Of a stretch of DNA of 64,000 nucleotides, positions 49,365 through 61,644 are shown piece after piece. The DNA lies in the NCBI GenBank assembly GCA_028023455.1, contig JAQFVV010012496.1, positions 1,612,001-1,676,000 of the forward strand, given 5' to 3'. This DNA is from Epiperipatus broadwayi (Eukaryota > Onychophora > Udeonychophora > Euonychophora > Peripatidae). The notes beneath the pieces were generated by a model that worked only from the letters and a program-made list of their open reading frames with translations, made no database searches and had not been told where the DNA came from. The first letter of the stretch is position 1, and each line of letters begins with the position of its first letter. Position numbers and translations under genes: made by a program.

Positions 49365-49938
49365 CTAGGGTTACCAGACTGGTTCGATCAAAAATCAGGA
49401 TATAACAACCAATCATTTTTACAGCATTGCATCTTTTTTCTAGTAAAATTTCATTCCTATGTGTATTGATCCTTCTAAGTACACTTCCTCTTTGGTATGT
49501 TGTCTATTAATATTCCTATTTTATCATTATAGAAAATTAATATCAACAAAAACTAATAAAAGTACACAGTCAATCAAAGCAGGTGCATGCACACTTCAAA
49601 TTTTAGCCTTCAAAAATCCAACTGTGTATGTTCCAAGGTGAGATTGGATGTGAGAATGCGTCTAGCTTGAAAATCCTACCATATAACGTAATAGCGAGTT
49701 TTGTTTTGGTGTTGGAATTTGTCTGAAGTTTTTATAATATTGCTGTAGAGACTGAAATGGACAGAGGGCCAAGAAACTATCATTTTTGCAATGAATTATT
49801 TATGTAAGACAAATAATAATTATGAGTATTTGAAAATCGGGGCATATAATGGTCCCAAAAAATCATTTTAGGGACACTGGGACATCTAATCAAACATAGG
49901 GACAAATTCCAAAAAATCGAAATGTCTGGTCACCCTAG
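49365..49938. mobile_element. hAT-like MITE (TAGGGT-ACCAGAC termini)
   Basis: ctagggttaccagac at 49365 is inverted at the other end as gtctggtcaccctag (49924-49938). The element is about 574 bp with no transposase. Such termini occur in some hAT MITEs, but I found no convincing 8-bp duplication, so the superfamily is tentative. Confidence 0.65.
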
Positions 49939-51639
49939 TTATGGAAAAACCTAAAATCTATTAAAAATTAGGGGAAAATGTATTTAATGATTATTTATTG
50001 AAATATGAATATAAAATACAAATCATATATTATGATCTAGTTTGTTTGACATTATTTGCAAAAAGTGTGTTCATATATATATTCATGGTATATATATTTA
50101 TAAGTTTATATCACGGTAATTATTTGTTTAAACTGAGATAATAAGAATAATGATTGAAATTGACATCTAAAAGCAAAATATTCAAACTAATTTAGATATA
50201 AAAATAAAAAAGTAAAATATTGATGTTTTCTATAATTTGTAGAGATTGGGGGTATCTTAGAAAGTGTTTGTGGCTAGAACAGATTTTCTTTTATTGTGAG
50301 TAAATCAATTCCAGTTAACTACCTTTTGGCAATATAAATGAAATTTGAATATATAATATTAAAAATCATAAATATATATTTGGAAAATTATAAAATGATT
50401 ATCGTTATAAATCTTATTACTGGCATATTACTTAATAATGAGTATATTAAATACAGTGTAAAATATGTGTGTATATATAAATGTATAGTAAGCAAAATTA
50501 TCCCAAATTCACAATTCAACCAGACTTGCCAAGAAAATAAACTCTAAAACACTACCAATGGTTTCCCTGCTACAAGCAGACTTCTCAAGTATAAAGAACC
50601 ACAAAATAATATATTTAAACTAAACATTACCAACAATTCCCATTTCCCATACACCCTTAACATTAAAAGAACTTTTAAATAAGTTAACAGCTTTAGAATC
50701 ATAAATTTTTAATAATGAAGATTCTTTAATTCTTCTTTTTATTTTATTTCATTCTTCTCAAAGAAGGCAACCTTAGCTTCAATCAAAATTAATGGTGTGG
50801 CCTGTATCTTTTTCTTTTTATCGATGTGATAAAACAATACATACATGAACGATGAAGCCAGAGTTAACTGCAATTCTATTATCAATTGAATTCAATTGAC
50901 AGTAAAGAACTTGCTAACTTTTATAATTATTAATATTCTCTTGTTTTTCCGTTTTTTTTTTTGATAACTAGTTTTGTCTCTGATATTTACGAAGCTTTTT
51001 AGATCCAGTACTTATACATTGCGTATATAATTCTCTTCATTTTTGAATGAAGAAAGGTGGAAGGTATCATTTTTTCTTAATACCAAAACCTTTTAAACCT
51101 ATCTATGATTATTGACATCTTGGCTTTGCAAAAGAAATATTTTCTGATGGTTGGATTATTCAATCTACTTTTTATTCCTTTTAGATTAGAATATATTTAG
51201 GAATGTGTGTAGTGTTTTAAGAATGATCTGTCATGAGAAGTTCATAGGTTTGTCCAATTGATATGTTGCATTCCCATGATCCTGAATTTGAGTTCTGGCT
51301 AAATAAAATACAAAATTTTTCCATGTTTCCAATGGACTTAGGTTTGGGTAACTGCACTTTAGCCATCTAATTATCGATCAGTAAATGGGTGTCCAGTTAT
51401 GTTTTGCTAGAGAATAAAACATTGAAAAAAAGTCAACTTTAATGTTCATCATCCTAGATTTGTAAAGCCTAATGAGGGATACTTTTTATTTTATTGTTGA
51501 AGGTGCGATACGATGCATTATGACTTCTTCCTCGGAGTCAGGAATCTTTCAGCTACTACGCCCAGAGAAATCAGGATTTCCTCTCTACATTTTTACTCCA
51601 TTGCTATACAAGACAATTCTTAATCAGAGATTTTAAGCA

Positions 51640-52815
51640 CTTTGTGAATCAGGAAGATGAACAGACATATTGGTAAGCTTTGACATGGAAAGTCCATTTA
51701 CAAATGTACCATGTAATGAGGTATTATCAATTGTAATGAAAAGGCTATATGATGATAATAGTGTCCAAACTACCTATTGATAGTATAATGGTATTATTAA
51801 TATTCTGCATAACAACAATGTACTTTCAATATATCTCAGAATTCCTCAAACAAAATCAAGGGAGGGTCATCACTGTCACCCTTGCTCAGAAACATTTACA
51901 TGGAAGAACTTGAAACTACAGCCATAAATACTACTCCATGTCTGCCTAAAGTATGGCTTCTCTATGTTGATGATATATTTGTTGGAATGGTCATGTGGTG
52001 AGATGCAATTACAGTCATTTTGAATACATATCAATGACATATCTCCTTCAATTAAATTCATAATGGAATTAGAATGAGAACAAAAGCTGTCATTCCTGTG
52101 ACAAGACTTCCTCAGGGAAAAGTAAAAACAACATGTATAGGAAACCAACACACACTGGCAAGTACTTGACATATACATTCAATCATACCATAAGCACTAA
52201 ACATGGATTTATACCCTCACTATGGAACAGAGCAACGGAAGTTTGTTCGGAAACCATGATTTGGAAAATGAAAAGATTCACATAGAACAAACTTTCATGA
52301 AGAATGGTTATCCATCAGTGGTCATCAAGAAAACCTTTAATAGTCAACAAAAAGAGACACCAAAAGAAAAAACAATTATTAGTACTGTAGTGTATCCATA
52401 CATAACAGGAATGGCAGTCAAATCACTATAACATTAGAACAGCTTTCCAAAGCCTTACCACATTATGAGTAATTGCAACTTCTCCCAAGCCTAAACTGGA
52501 AATGTTGAAAAACAAAAGCTGCATCTATTGGTGAGACTTGTTGCCCTGTTGAACAGCAATTGAAAGAACACAAACTAATGGTTAAAAAAGAAAAAACAGA
52601 TGTGTCTACAATAGCAGACCATGCGTATACTAATGACCATATGTTCAACTGGAAAAATACAAAACTATTGGATAGAGAGGAATCGAAGAATAAAATTCAA
52701 GAAAGCTGCTCATATGACAATGGCAAATAATCCTAGAAGTCAGTCCAGTGTGGTAATACACAATATATGGAAGCTTCTAATTAATCTAGCTTTTAGAAAA
52801 AAAATATCTTAAAAA
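51640..52815 (+). mobile_element. Penelope-like retroelement 2, decayed fragment
   Basis: On the + strand, broken frames read ILVSFDMESPFTNVP (RT motif A, about 51670), SPLSPLLRNIYMEELETTA (about 51870) and WLLYVDDIFVGM (catalytic YVDD, about 51955-51990), then THTGKYLTYTFNH and KHGFIPSLWNRA. The GIY-YIG part follows at about 52515-52720: ASIGETCCPVEQQLKEHKL, then IADHAYTNDHMFNWKNTKLL. Order and motifs are those of Penelope-like elements. It is much less AT-rich than element 1 and differs in sequence, so it is another lineage. Stops and frameshifts inactivate it. Confidence 0.87.
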
Positions 52816-52884
52816 AAAAACGAAGGACTCAGGAGGATTTGAACCAATCCTCATATATAAAATTTCTGTTATCTATTGCCTCTG

Positions 52885-52960
52885 ACAGAATAGCTCAATT
52901 AGTTAGAGCATTTGCCTTAAATTCGATATTCGAGAATCTAAAGGTGCAACTTTGATTCAT
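52885..52960 (+). pseudogene. tRNA-like remnant
   Basis: tagctcaattagttagagca is a good A box/D arm, and gtgcaactttgattc sits where a B box is expected, but the T loop is degraded and the middle is too long for a class I tRNA. It is a tRNA pseudogene or SINE head; I do not assign an amino acid. Confidence 0.45.
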
Positions 52961-53066
52961 ATGCTAATGCTGTCACTAGCCAGGCCAGCAACACCTGAAT
53001 TAAGAGTGGAGAATAATACTGCTCAAAGCATTGTGTCATTACTAATCTGTGTTGTCTATTTGTCTG

Positions 53067-53422
53067 TTATTACTAACAATTTAATTAAAACAGGAAAAAC
53101 TCTACGTATTGCCACACACAGCAAGCTAGAGTAATCAATGGATGCCAGAAGGCTTGTGCATAAAATCCTTATCTAGTGCCTACTCATCCAATATCCCCAG
53201 ACTAGTTTCTGGCTTGTGGCCTTTGTCAGTGAGGAGCCTTGGATCTGAGAGCACAGCACCTAGATCTTAGGATCTAGTGCAACCCTCTAGCAGCCATCTT
53301 TTATCTCCACTTAACTACAAAATGTAACAATACGTATAGTGAGTTTTGCCTATTTTAATAACAGTTATAAGCAAGCATAAGAAATGGTGATCATGTGATG
53401 TTTATTGGCTTATTACTAACAA
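53067..53422. mobile_element. Family A element A5 with 13-bp duplication
   Basis: ttattactaacaa repeats at 53067-53079 and 53410-53422. The 330-bp insertion reads aaaacaggaaaaactctacg to catgtgatgtttattggc. Its - strand core reads CTGACAA instead of CTGANGA, so G8 is lost, while GAAACTAGTC and TGGGG are kept. Confidence 0.88.
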
Positions 53423-53839
53423 GTTGTTTGAATTTGAAAAGTTTAAATAAACTTTAAAATTTTTTTATACATTAAATGTTTACTGATAGATGATAGAAAT
53501 AGTCCAACATATCATTACATGAATTAAGTAAGCTTGTCGTATCTTTTTTGCAGATTAATTTGTAGGTTAAGTTGTCATCTGCATAATAGCAGATCAATGT
53601 GTACCTATTTTTTTGAAGCAAGATAATGTTCAGCTTGTGTAATATATATATATATTTTAGAAACGTGAATAAATTAGTTTTTATTTTGCTTTCATCGTAG
53701 ATATTATTTACTCACAATTAATGTTATATCATTATTCAAGAGACTGAAACTAGTTAAATTCTGAATTTAAATTGTCAATAAATTTCATTATTTAGTGAGA
53801 AACTTATTATTGCTATTTTTTTTTTTTTTTTATGATTAG

Positions 53840-53954
53840 ATACACTTCGGCATTTAAATGACAGTTATCATGTAATTGTTTATTATAAAGGAAAATTTTT
53901 CAAAGTTATTATTTATTTTAGAGGTCGGATACTTAAACCATCTGAATTAGAAAT
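53840..53954 (+). CDS. CPT1: CPT1 exon
   Basis: Begins in phase 1 (completing Asp) and ends in phase 2. Encodes DTLRHLNDSYHVIVYYKGKF, then FKVIIYFRGRILKPSELE. The H-VV-Y-GK-FKV and GR-LKP-ELE pattern fits CPT1. The acceptor is tatgattag|AT after a long T-run and the donor AT|gtaagt. Confidence 0.97.
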
Positions 53955-54028
53955 GTAAGTTTTGAAATAATTTTTTTTTTTACACTGTAAAATAAGTAAA
54001 ATTGTTAAAACAATTTATTCATTTGTAG
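53955..54028 (+). other. CPT1 short intron, 74 bp
   Basis: GT-AG, phase 2, T-rich. No insert. Confidence 0.9.
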
Positions 54029-54109
54029 TCAAATGCAGAAAATATTAGATGACTCATCTCTGCCTCAAGAAGGAGAAGAACGATTAGGGGCTCTTACTGC
54101 TGCAGAAAG
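54029..54109 (+). CDS. CPT1: CPT1 exon
   Basis: Begins with the third base of an Ile codon and ends after two bases of an Arg codon. Encodes IQMQKILDDSSLPQEGEERL then GALTAAER. QMQ-ILD--S-P--GE--L-ALTA--R is typical of the family. The acceptor is atttgtag|T and the donor AG|gtatgt. Confidence 0.97.
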
Positions 54110-55004
54110 GTATGTTTTAGACATGGATGTGTTTGTGATTGTATATGTGATGGTATTAAAAAAGTGTATTTTGAAAAGGCCCTAATATAGGGCAAAAATC
54201 GGTTCAGTAGTAAAGAAAATATTTATTTTCATATAATTGTTTTATTTCAATTGTGTCCGAATCATGATTACACATTTTGGATAGGATGCTACATATCTTT
54301 ATATTAATTTGACAGATATGGTCATGACATCCATTGACCACTGCACTGCATTTTTAGAAGTGTAAACTGTTGAAAGAAATCAGACTTGCAGTAAAATAAC
54401 TATCTAGATCACATTTGTAAAGTGAAATAATGTTTTTAGTATATTTAAGTTTTTATAGATATAACACGATCTAAGAAAATATTCCACTAAGCTATGGATT
54501 TGTTAATATGTATGTTTATGGATATAATAATTTATATCATGTCTATCGTGAATTAATCATGTGTGTGAAAGCAGTATGAACAGTCTGAAATCCCAAAGGT
54601 GCTTTTACATCTGTTTAATAAATTTTACTGTGTCTACCTTTAGTTACTCATTGCATAGGTTTGCCAAGATGATAAGATAACAGATAATTTTATTTCTTAA
54701 TTGTATATTATTTATTATATTTTTTAATTCTTTATTATTTGTTATCGGTGTTTAATACCAATAAAAGAATCATTTTATGAAATTTCATTGCGCTTTTCTA
54801 CTAAGTGATGCGTAGGCTGTTTTTCCCCTTGAGTCATAATCAACTGCTCTGATTCTTTTGCCATCTATCTGTAAAAAAAAAAAAAAAATTACATTTTAAA
54901 CTTTCAAAAAAGAAACATTTTGAATTACAGCATAAACATGGCAAAAGCTTTTTTCACACATAAGTTAAATAATTCCAATTATATGAATCACTAAATTGGA
55001 AAAT

Positions 55005-55478
55005 ATCCTTGTAAGTGCAAGGAAATCAAGTCATATATCACGTGACCTAATTTTATAAGCTTGTATTACAAATATTATATAATGAGCATATCAATAGCTC
55101 TTAACAAGCTTTTCAGAATATCTCTATTCTCAGATCTATTTCCAGCTCTGGTTGTCGTCAGTGAGGCGCTAGGATGTACCAGCATCACATATTGCTAAAG
55201 CTACTAATATATGGCATATCTGAACTTGGTTCAGTTCCATATGACTATTTAAGTTAGATAGCTAGATTTGAAGATATATGGATGTCTAAAAATTTCAGAT
55301 TTTTTACTTAATAGTTAAACATTTAAAGTGCTGGCCTTGACCTGGTATTTTAAATCTAATGCTGGAATATCCTAGCACCTCACTGATGACAGCCAGAGCT
55401 AGAAACTGGTCTGAGGATAGAGATATTTTGAAAAGCCTGTTATGAGCTATTGACACACATATTATATAATCCTTGCAA
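55005..55478. mobile_element. Fold-back element B2
   Basis: A longer B copy: the arms gctcttaacaagcttttcag and inverse, plus an interior shared with family A (tctgaacttggttcagttcc). Imperfect 10-bp direct repeats atccttgtaa (55005-55014) and atccttgcaa (55469-55478) are probably the target-site duplication. The + strand arm carries the intact-looking hammerhead motif and the - strand arm a second one (CTGACGA, GAAAT) near 55127-55166. Confidence 0.8.
55378..55416 (+). ncRNA. Hammerhead-ribozyme-like motif, family B
   Basis: CCTCA (55378-55382), CTGATGA (55383-55389), stem II C-AGC-CAGA-GCT-A (55390-55401; three pairs and a C-A mismatch next to the core), GAAA (55402-55405), stem III ACTGGT, cleavage C (55411), TGAGG (55412-55416). 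Stem I CCUCA/UGAGG is a perfect five-pair helix. The core is complete. It is sense relative to CPT1. Confidence 0.65.
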
Positions 55479-55815
55479 ATATCTTACATTTATATAATTT
55501 TAAAATACCTTTGTAACCATTCTACGCTTATATAATTTAAATAAATTTGAGCTGAACTAATTTTAAAATAAGAACTGATTTAATGTTTATATTGAAGCGG
55601 TGTATATCTGTAAGCATATATACTTGCTTTTTGCTTATTTAAGTCAACCTATAATTTATTATTAATATCCGCACACATTAGTAATAGGTGCGTGTGTGCG
55701 TGCTCAATATTGCATCATTTTCTAAACCTAAAAGTTGATCATTTAAATCATACGATTTCATTTTAAGAAAATTACATTTTATGAAAAGAATCAATTAAAG
55801 AATAATGTTAAAATA

Positions 55816-56290
55816 TGTTATACAACAGGAGAGAGGCAGGTAGCTACTAAGGAAGGGAGCATAAGTGCCGTAGTTCTCTATCTATACATACCATCAACTA
55901 AAATAGTTACAGTCGAACAACTTTAGACACCTTAAGGTGTTAAATAGAAAATAAAATACAAAGATCAGGAAACCTATTAGGCAATATAGAAGGAATGAGG
56001 AAGCGAAGAGTTGATGGATAGCAATTAGAGTAAGGGGTTTGAAATCCATTAAGTAAACTCATGAGGTAACCCCCAGGCGTAACACGGGATATATAAGCGT
56101 CGAAAGGGGCATCGTTTATTACTCTTCCATTAATATTTTAGAATTTGTCTTCCATTATTATTTTAGAATTCTTTCATTGTTATTTCAAAATTATTCTAAA
56201 GTCATTTTAAAAATCTAGAAGATATTTTTGTTATGCTGCCTAAGAAAAAGAGGAATAAATTATGTCAATTGTACCTACCATCATGAGTGA
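55816..56290 (+). other. LTR-like or promoter-like segment
   Basis: Richer in G+C than its surroundings, with cccccaggcgtaacacggga, a TATA-like gggatatataagcgtc (about 56085) and aataaatta at about 56252. This resembles the U3/R part of an LTR, but I find no second copy, no terminal TG-CA pair I trust and no gag/pol. Tentative. Confidence 0.3.
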
Positions 56291-57479
56291 GTAGTCGGGT
56301 GTCGGCTTCTCCAAGGTCATCAGTGAAGTTTGGCATCTGAGAAGTTCCATCAAGATGTAAACCAATCCACGTCCTACTATCGTAATGCTAACCCGAAGAT
56401 CAATCCACCTACACATCCACAGAAGTCCCAAAGTCAATACTTTATTGCCGGTAAAATGTTTTAATTTATCCAAAGCTATAATTGTAACTCATTTATATTT
56501 TAACATAAATCTTTCACTAGTCTTAACCTCGTAAATCATATATCTATATCGTATTTATTCATGGTTAATCTGCTGTCTTAATTCTTTAATCATTTAGAAA
56601 TCTATATTTATTTTTGTAAATGTATTTACTTTGAATGATGGAGGGAGAATTTCAGTTCATTAAACATGTTTACATTTTCCCTGCTCTCAAAATCCCAAAG
56701 GATGGAACGCACAGAGAAGATGCCAAATTTAAAACTTTTAAATGGAAAAAATAATAAGCTGTTTAAAAATTGTTTTTATAAAGTTTCTCTTCTTACCCTC
56801 CATCATGTGTACAGAATCAAAGAAAGATGGCGAGAGTATTTATTCAATTATGTTTAGATTATTTTGTTGTTTATTATATTGCTCTCTATATATGTGTAAC
56901 TTAACCTCTGTTAGAAACAATATTATTAAAATACTCATAATAAATATATTGTTATTCAAATTGTTACTTCACAAACTGCTAAATTAATAATACTTTGATA
57001 AAATAAATGATTCTCTGTAAGAAAACTATTGTAAATGCTGTCCTATCTGTAATCTCCTATGGTATTATGTAAAAGTAACCTCAATAACGTTCTTTAGCTG
57101 TATACATTGCATTGCTCATCGATGCAATATAATATTTATATAAAGTCAAACCGCAATTCATGTATAAGCTATAAAGTAATGAATTGTGCTATTAGTTTAT
57201 TCCAGGCGTTTCTTCCCTAAAACAAATATTATTTGATGATTATATATTTAAGATTTAAAAATAATTACTGTGGATGAGTTTCTCTTATTATCAAATGAAT
57301 TATATATGGTTAACCGGGGATGTTCATGATTTACATATATAAAACAAATTTTTTAATGTTCATTCATGTGGGCGGAGAGCTTCACAACTTCTTATATTTT
57401 TTTATATGTATTCACGTTCCTGCTTATATATACATGTGGCGATGGTCATATTATTATTATTAGAAAATGTCATATTTCT

Positions 57480-57780
57480 ATGTGGTTCATGCGTCCTAGT
57501 GGTCAAACTGCACAGACACCATGCCCGGGTTCCTAATCCATAGATTAGCACCCGGTCCAGGTTCCGTAGGAGCCAGATACTCCTGGTGACCCCAAATCCT
57601 AGATTTAGCACATCTTTGCACTTTCCATTGGTAAGCGCCTTGGTTAGAAGCAGATGCGCCTCTGCAGCTGGGGATATCCACCCTTTTGCGATGAACCACA
57701 GTTCCAGACTGATAAATTGATCATCATCATTTATATATGTCATTGACCCCACTCTCATAGGTAGTAACACCATTTCCAAT
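57480..57780 (-). repeat. Unknown GC-richer insert, possible SINE
   Basis: About 300 bp with about half G+C. The - strand ends in a taa repeat (ctaataataataat at 57453-57467), which could be a SINE/LINE tail. It contains agacaccatgcccgggttcc and gcaaagatgtgctaaatct. A 125-codon frame on the - strand covers it, but its translation matches no family I recognise. Confidence 0.35.
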
Positions 57781-58539
57781 TAATGTTTATTTCTAGCCTT
57801 TATCTATGCTCATTAGCACTCCTGGGAGTCATAAACTCAAACCTGTACACAAGTGGCCCCATTAAATAAATATATTGTTAACTATATGTTCGGCTAATAG
57901 TTTATACCTTCCTTTCAAATAATATAGAGCACACACCATTACTGTAAGCTGCCACTACCTTCCATAATGCCATGTAAAAGCCAGTAGATCCTTCCAACCT
58001 AATAATATTTCTAATTTATTCTCTCTATTAATTTTAATGTTATAATAAACCAATAGGATTAGAATTAAATAAGTGTACGTCTGTATTGTGAGTCGGAATT
58101 ATTCATTGATTATTATAAGATGCTACAAAATAAATCAGTTAAATGATAGATAAATACATCCATGGTTTTGTAACTTATAGGTTGAATCTTAGCCCGGAGA
58201 TATGGTTATAGATAGTAAATCATATTAAACAAATGATCAATAAATGAGTAAAGAAGACTTATATGGCGTTAGTGTGTAGTAATGTTGTGATTACTGGAGA
58301 ACCCTGAGAGAGAGAGAGTCCATGTTTAAACCCTGAGTTACTTTGCGCTGTATGAAGAAGGGAAGCTGTGTGACATCAAGTATGTTAATTAGGTGGTTGA
58401 GACAAGGAAACTTAGATGGGAGTTTAAACTAGGAGCATGGGGGTACCCCTCTGTCTGCTAGTTGAGAGGCCCCGCTTGATCTTTTGGTATTGTTGATTGG
58501 TTATACAAAACAGCCACCATTACAATATATATCATCATC

Positions 58540-59515
58540 AATAACCATTATTAATCCACTGCAGGATAAAGGTCTCTCCAAGTTCAATCCATCTTCTCCA
58601 TTCTCTAGCCTCTTTTTCTCCACATCATCTGTCTCACATGATCTCTTTCTGGATCTTTAATAATCTCTAGGAATTTAATTTAAGATTTCAATTGTCCAAC
58701 TATTATTATCTCTTCTAGCAATATGTTCAACCTATCTCCACTTCAGTCTTAATTCTTTCAACAAGGTCAGTAATGCCTGTTTGTTCTCTTACCCATATAT
58801 TGCATTTTCGATCTCGTCTTGTTACTTCCAACATGCATCTCTCCATACTTCTTTGAGTGATCTGAAGTCTCTGTATTGCTCTTCTATTGAGTGTACAAGT
58901 CTCAGATCCATAAGTAAGAACTGATAAATACATTTATTAAAAATCTTCTTTTCAAACACATTTAGTATCAAATTATTGCTATCAAAAACACTCCAACCAA
59001 GAGTAATTCTATGATTAATTTCATCCATTATGTTTCCAGCTGTAATAATAATCAGACCAAGATATTTGTAGTTATTAAATTCTTCTAACTCATCATAACC
59101 AATCTTTATTTTTATCTTTTGAGAAAATTCACTGAACAATTAGTCTTACTAACATTTACCTTTAGTCCTACTGCTTACTTTTATGTGATAACTTTTGCAA
59201 CATTTCCTGCAGTTATGAAACATCACTTGCAAACGCAGCTATATCGTTTGCAAAATCTAAATGACTTAAATAACCTACATTTACTTTTACTCCTTTAGCT
59301 TCTCATTTTAATCCGCAAAATACTTCTTGGAGCACTGCTGTAAAACATTTTGGAGATATGGAATCACCCTGTCTTACACCCTTCTCAATGCTTAATCTTC
59401 TTTAGTATCATTATATAATCTAACTGTCGTGTCGCATTTTTATAAATATTTTTCAGAATATGACAATATCCCAGGTTTATATCTTGATAATCCAATGCTT
59501 TTGTCCCTGAAGAGC
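58540..59515 (-). mobile_element. RTE-type LINE, 5'-truncated copy
   Basis: The 3' end atcatcaataaccattatta (58542) matches the other copies. On the - strand: LGYCHILKNIYKNAT (about 59470), IGYDELEEFNNYKYLG, NIMDEINHRITLGW, NIWVREQTGITDLVERI. There are several stops; RT motif C has decayed (TTTGCAAACGATATA, near 59250). It ends within the RT palm. Confidence 0.85.
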
Positions 59516-59694
59516 AATAATATAAAATCACTTTTGATGTATCTTTGCAAATGGCAAGGTCTACTAGCATTCCCCATGTTAATACAGTATAGTTATTTAG
59601 CAGTTTACCTTTAACTTTTAATAATCACCTAAGTATTCAAATATTACATTTTGAATTCAAGCAACTTTAACCCTAATTCTGTATATTTTAAAAC

Positions 59695-60210
59695 AGCAGC
59701 AAATTCTCTGTACAGTAGTGGCACCCAGTGCAAGCCTCAGTAATCAATGGATGCAAGAAGGTTTGTGCATAAAATCACCTACTTATCCAATATCTCCATA
59801 GTAGTTTCTAGCTTCCAGCTTTCATCAGCGAGGTGTCTTGGATATGAGAACAATGCATCTTGGTTTTAATGCAACTTCTCCAGAAGTCACCCTTTGCCTA
59901 TTTAGTTAACTACAAAGCTACGAGTCCAAGATGAAAAGACAATAATGTTTTCAATCCAAACTCATTCGCTTGTATAATCGCAGATCTGAACTCATTGATA
60001 GTGAACAGGGTTCAGATCTATATGACTATATGAACAAATGAGCTTAGATTGAAAATATTATAGTGTTTTCATCATGGATTCGTAGCTTTGTAGTTAACTA
60101 AATAGGTAAAAGTGGCTACTGGAGGATTGCATTAATTTTTAAGAACGAGGTGCAGTTCTCTCTAATCCAAAGCTTCTCGCTGATGAAAGCCACGAGCTAC
60201 TAAAGGACAG
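59695..60210. repeat. Family A element A6, partial
   Basis: It starts agcaaattctctgtacagta and runs through the family interior to the opposite arm's motif (ctgatgaaagccacgagcta at about 60179). The distal end is missing and H-type sequence follows. The - strand core near 59797-59836 keeps CTGATGA and GAAAC. Confidence 0.65.
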
Positions 60211-60600
60211 GTGGTGTAACTCTCTTTTAATAGTTTCTATATATTGCACAACTCATTGGAAGCTTACTTTCATTTGATCCATATAGTCTGAGTTAAAATT
60301 ATTTTTTATTACCTTTATTAAATTGAGTTATTTATTTTATATTTGGAGGTTGTCAAAATTAAGGGCCACTGTTGATCCTCTGAATATGTCAGTGGTTATT
60401 CTATATATGTATATAATCAATAAATTGAAGTTACTCTCGCTCAAAATTACATAAATAAACTAATCTTAAATACCAACAAATGCTAAAGAACAGGTGATTT
60501 CGTCTGTCTTTTAATAATCTGTTTATGTTACGTAACTCATTGGAAGTTACAGTTACTTCCGTTTAATTACATATCATCCGAGTTATAATTATTATTTATA
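60210..60600 (+). repeat. Short family H repeats
   Basis: ggacaggtggtgtaactctc with caactcattggaagcttact (60205-60300) recurs diverged as gaacaggtgatttcgtctgt with taactcattggaagttacag (60488-60560). A further relative with aacagggtgtaactgaagtc is near 22547. Function and family unknown. Confidence 0.45.
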
Positions 60601-61289
60601 AGGATTGGAAAAACTCGATTAAACATAGAATGATCATCTTGCAGTGGATCAATATTGGTTGAAAATGATGCTTATATATAAACTCAATATTCTACAAGTC
60701 CGATTATTTAATATTGGTAAAAGGTATTATAATTGATGAAATGAGCATCGTAGTATGTAGCAAATAAAATAATTGGTGGGTATTTTAGTCACTAGAGAGA
60801 ATATGTGACTTCGTAAGTATTACAAATATTATTTTTCATTAAATTAATAAAGGTTTTTGTTTTTATATTGATTTAACCTTGACTATTAAAAAAATCTGGG
60901 TTTTTTTTAATAGAAAAGGAAAATAACCATAGATGCTCTCTTTTCATTTCTATTCTGAAAACAGATTTCTCTTAATGGTAAAGATCGAATATTGCACCAC
61001 TGTCTGTGCACTGTATAAATACCCAAATTATTATTAATTCAAGCAAAAAAATAAGACTTAATGTCTTCATCCTGACCCTAAGTTCAATACCAATACAATA
61101 ATAATATACTCTTTATTTCAGGTTACACTTAAACAATAATTTTTATGATCTTAGTCTCATCTAAATCATACGTAAAGGTTTATCATATAAATCATAACTT
61201 TACTTCATTATAAATAAGAAAGTATTAAATATGTCTTAAGATTTGATGTGGACTTGGCAAATACGTTATTTGCTTTATTGTGCGTATTC

Positions 61290-61630
61290 ATATCATCGTT
61301 TTCAACCATTATCAATCTACTGCAGGATGAATGTCTCTTCAAATTCAATTTATCTTCTCCAACTTCTAGCCTATTCTCCACATTATCCCAACACACTTCC
61401 TTATTTCTTCCATCCATCTCACATAGTCTTTTTCTAGGTATTTTACAATCTCTTGGAATCCAGTTTCAGGCCTTCAGCCATCCATCTATTGTCATCTCTT
61501 TTAGCAATACATCCAGCCTAACTCTACTTCAGTCTTTTAATTCTTTCAATGATATCAATAACGCCTGTTTGTTCTCTCGCCCTTGTATTTGGGTTTCGAT
61601 CTCTTCTCATTACTCCTAAAATAACCTCTC
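61290..61630 (-). mobile_element. RTE-type LINE, 3'-end fragment
   Basis: It matches the terminal 340 bp of the RTE family (ttttcaaccattatcaatct at the 3' end, tgcctgtttgttctctcgcc inside). It stops where the D copy begins. The fragment is non-coding by decay. Confidence 0.8.
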
Positions 61631-61644
61631 CATACTTTGTAGAA

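Larger units (their letters stand above)
43672..53839 (+). other. CPT1 intron, 10.2 kb
   Basis: It holds C3 (43718-44133), the D array (45232-46301), the longest RTE copy (46415-49262), a hAT-like MITE (49365-49938), Penelope-like element 2 (51640-52815), a tRNA-like remnant (52885-52960) and A5 (53067-53422). Stretches 44140-45230, 49940-51500 and 53430-53830 show no gene. Confidence 0.65.

Noticed and set aside
55816-56290. LTR retrotransposon
   Set aside because: TATA-like and polyadenylation-like signals only; no second LTR, primer site or coding region. Kept only as a tentative segment.
57402-57779. 125-codon frame on the - strand as a gene
   Set aside because: Frame openness follows from the GC-richer insert; no domain and an overlapping second frame of similar quality.
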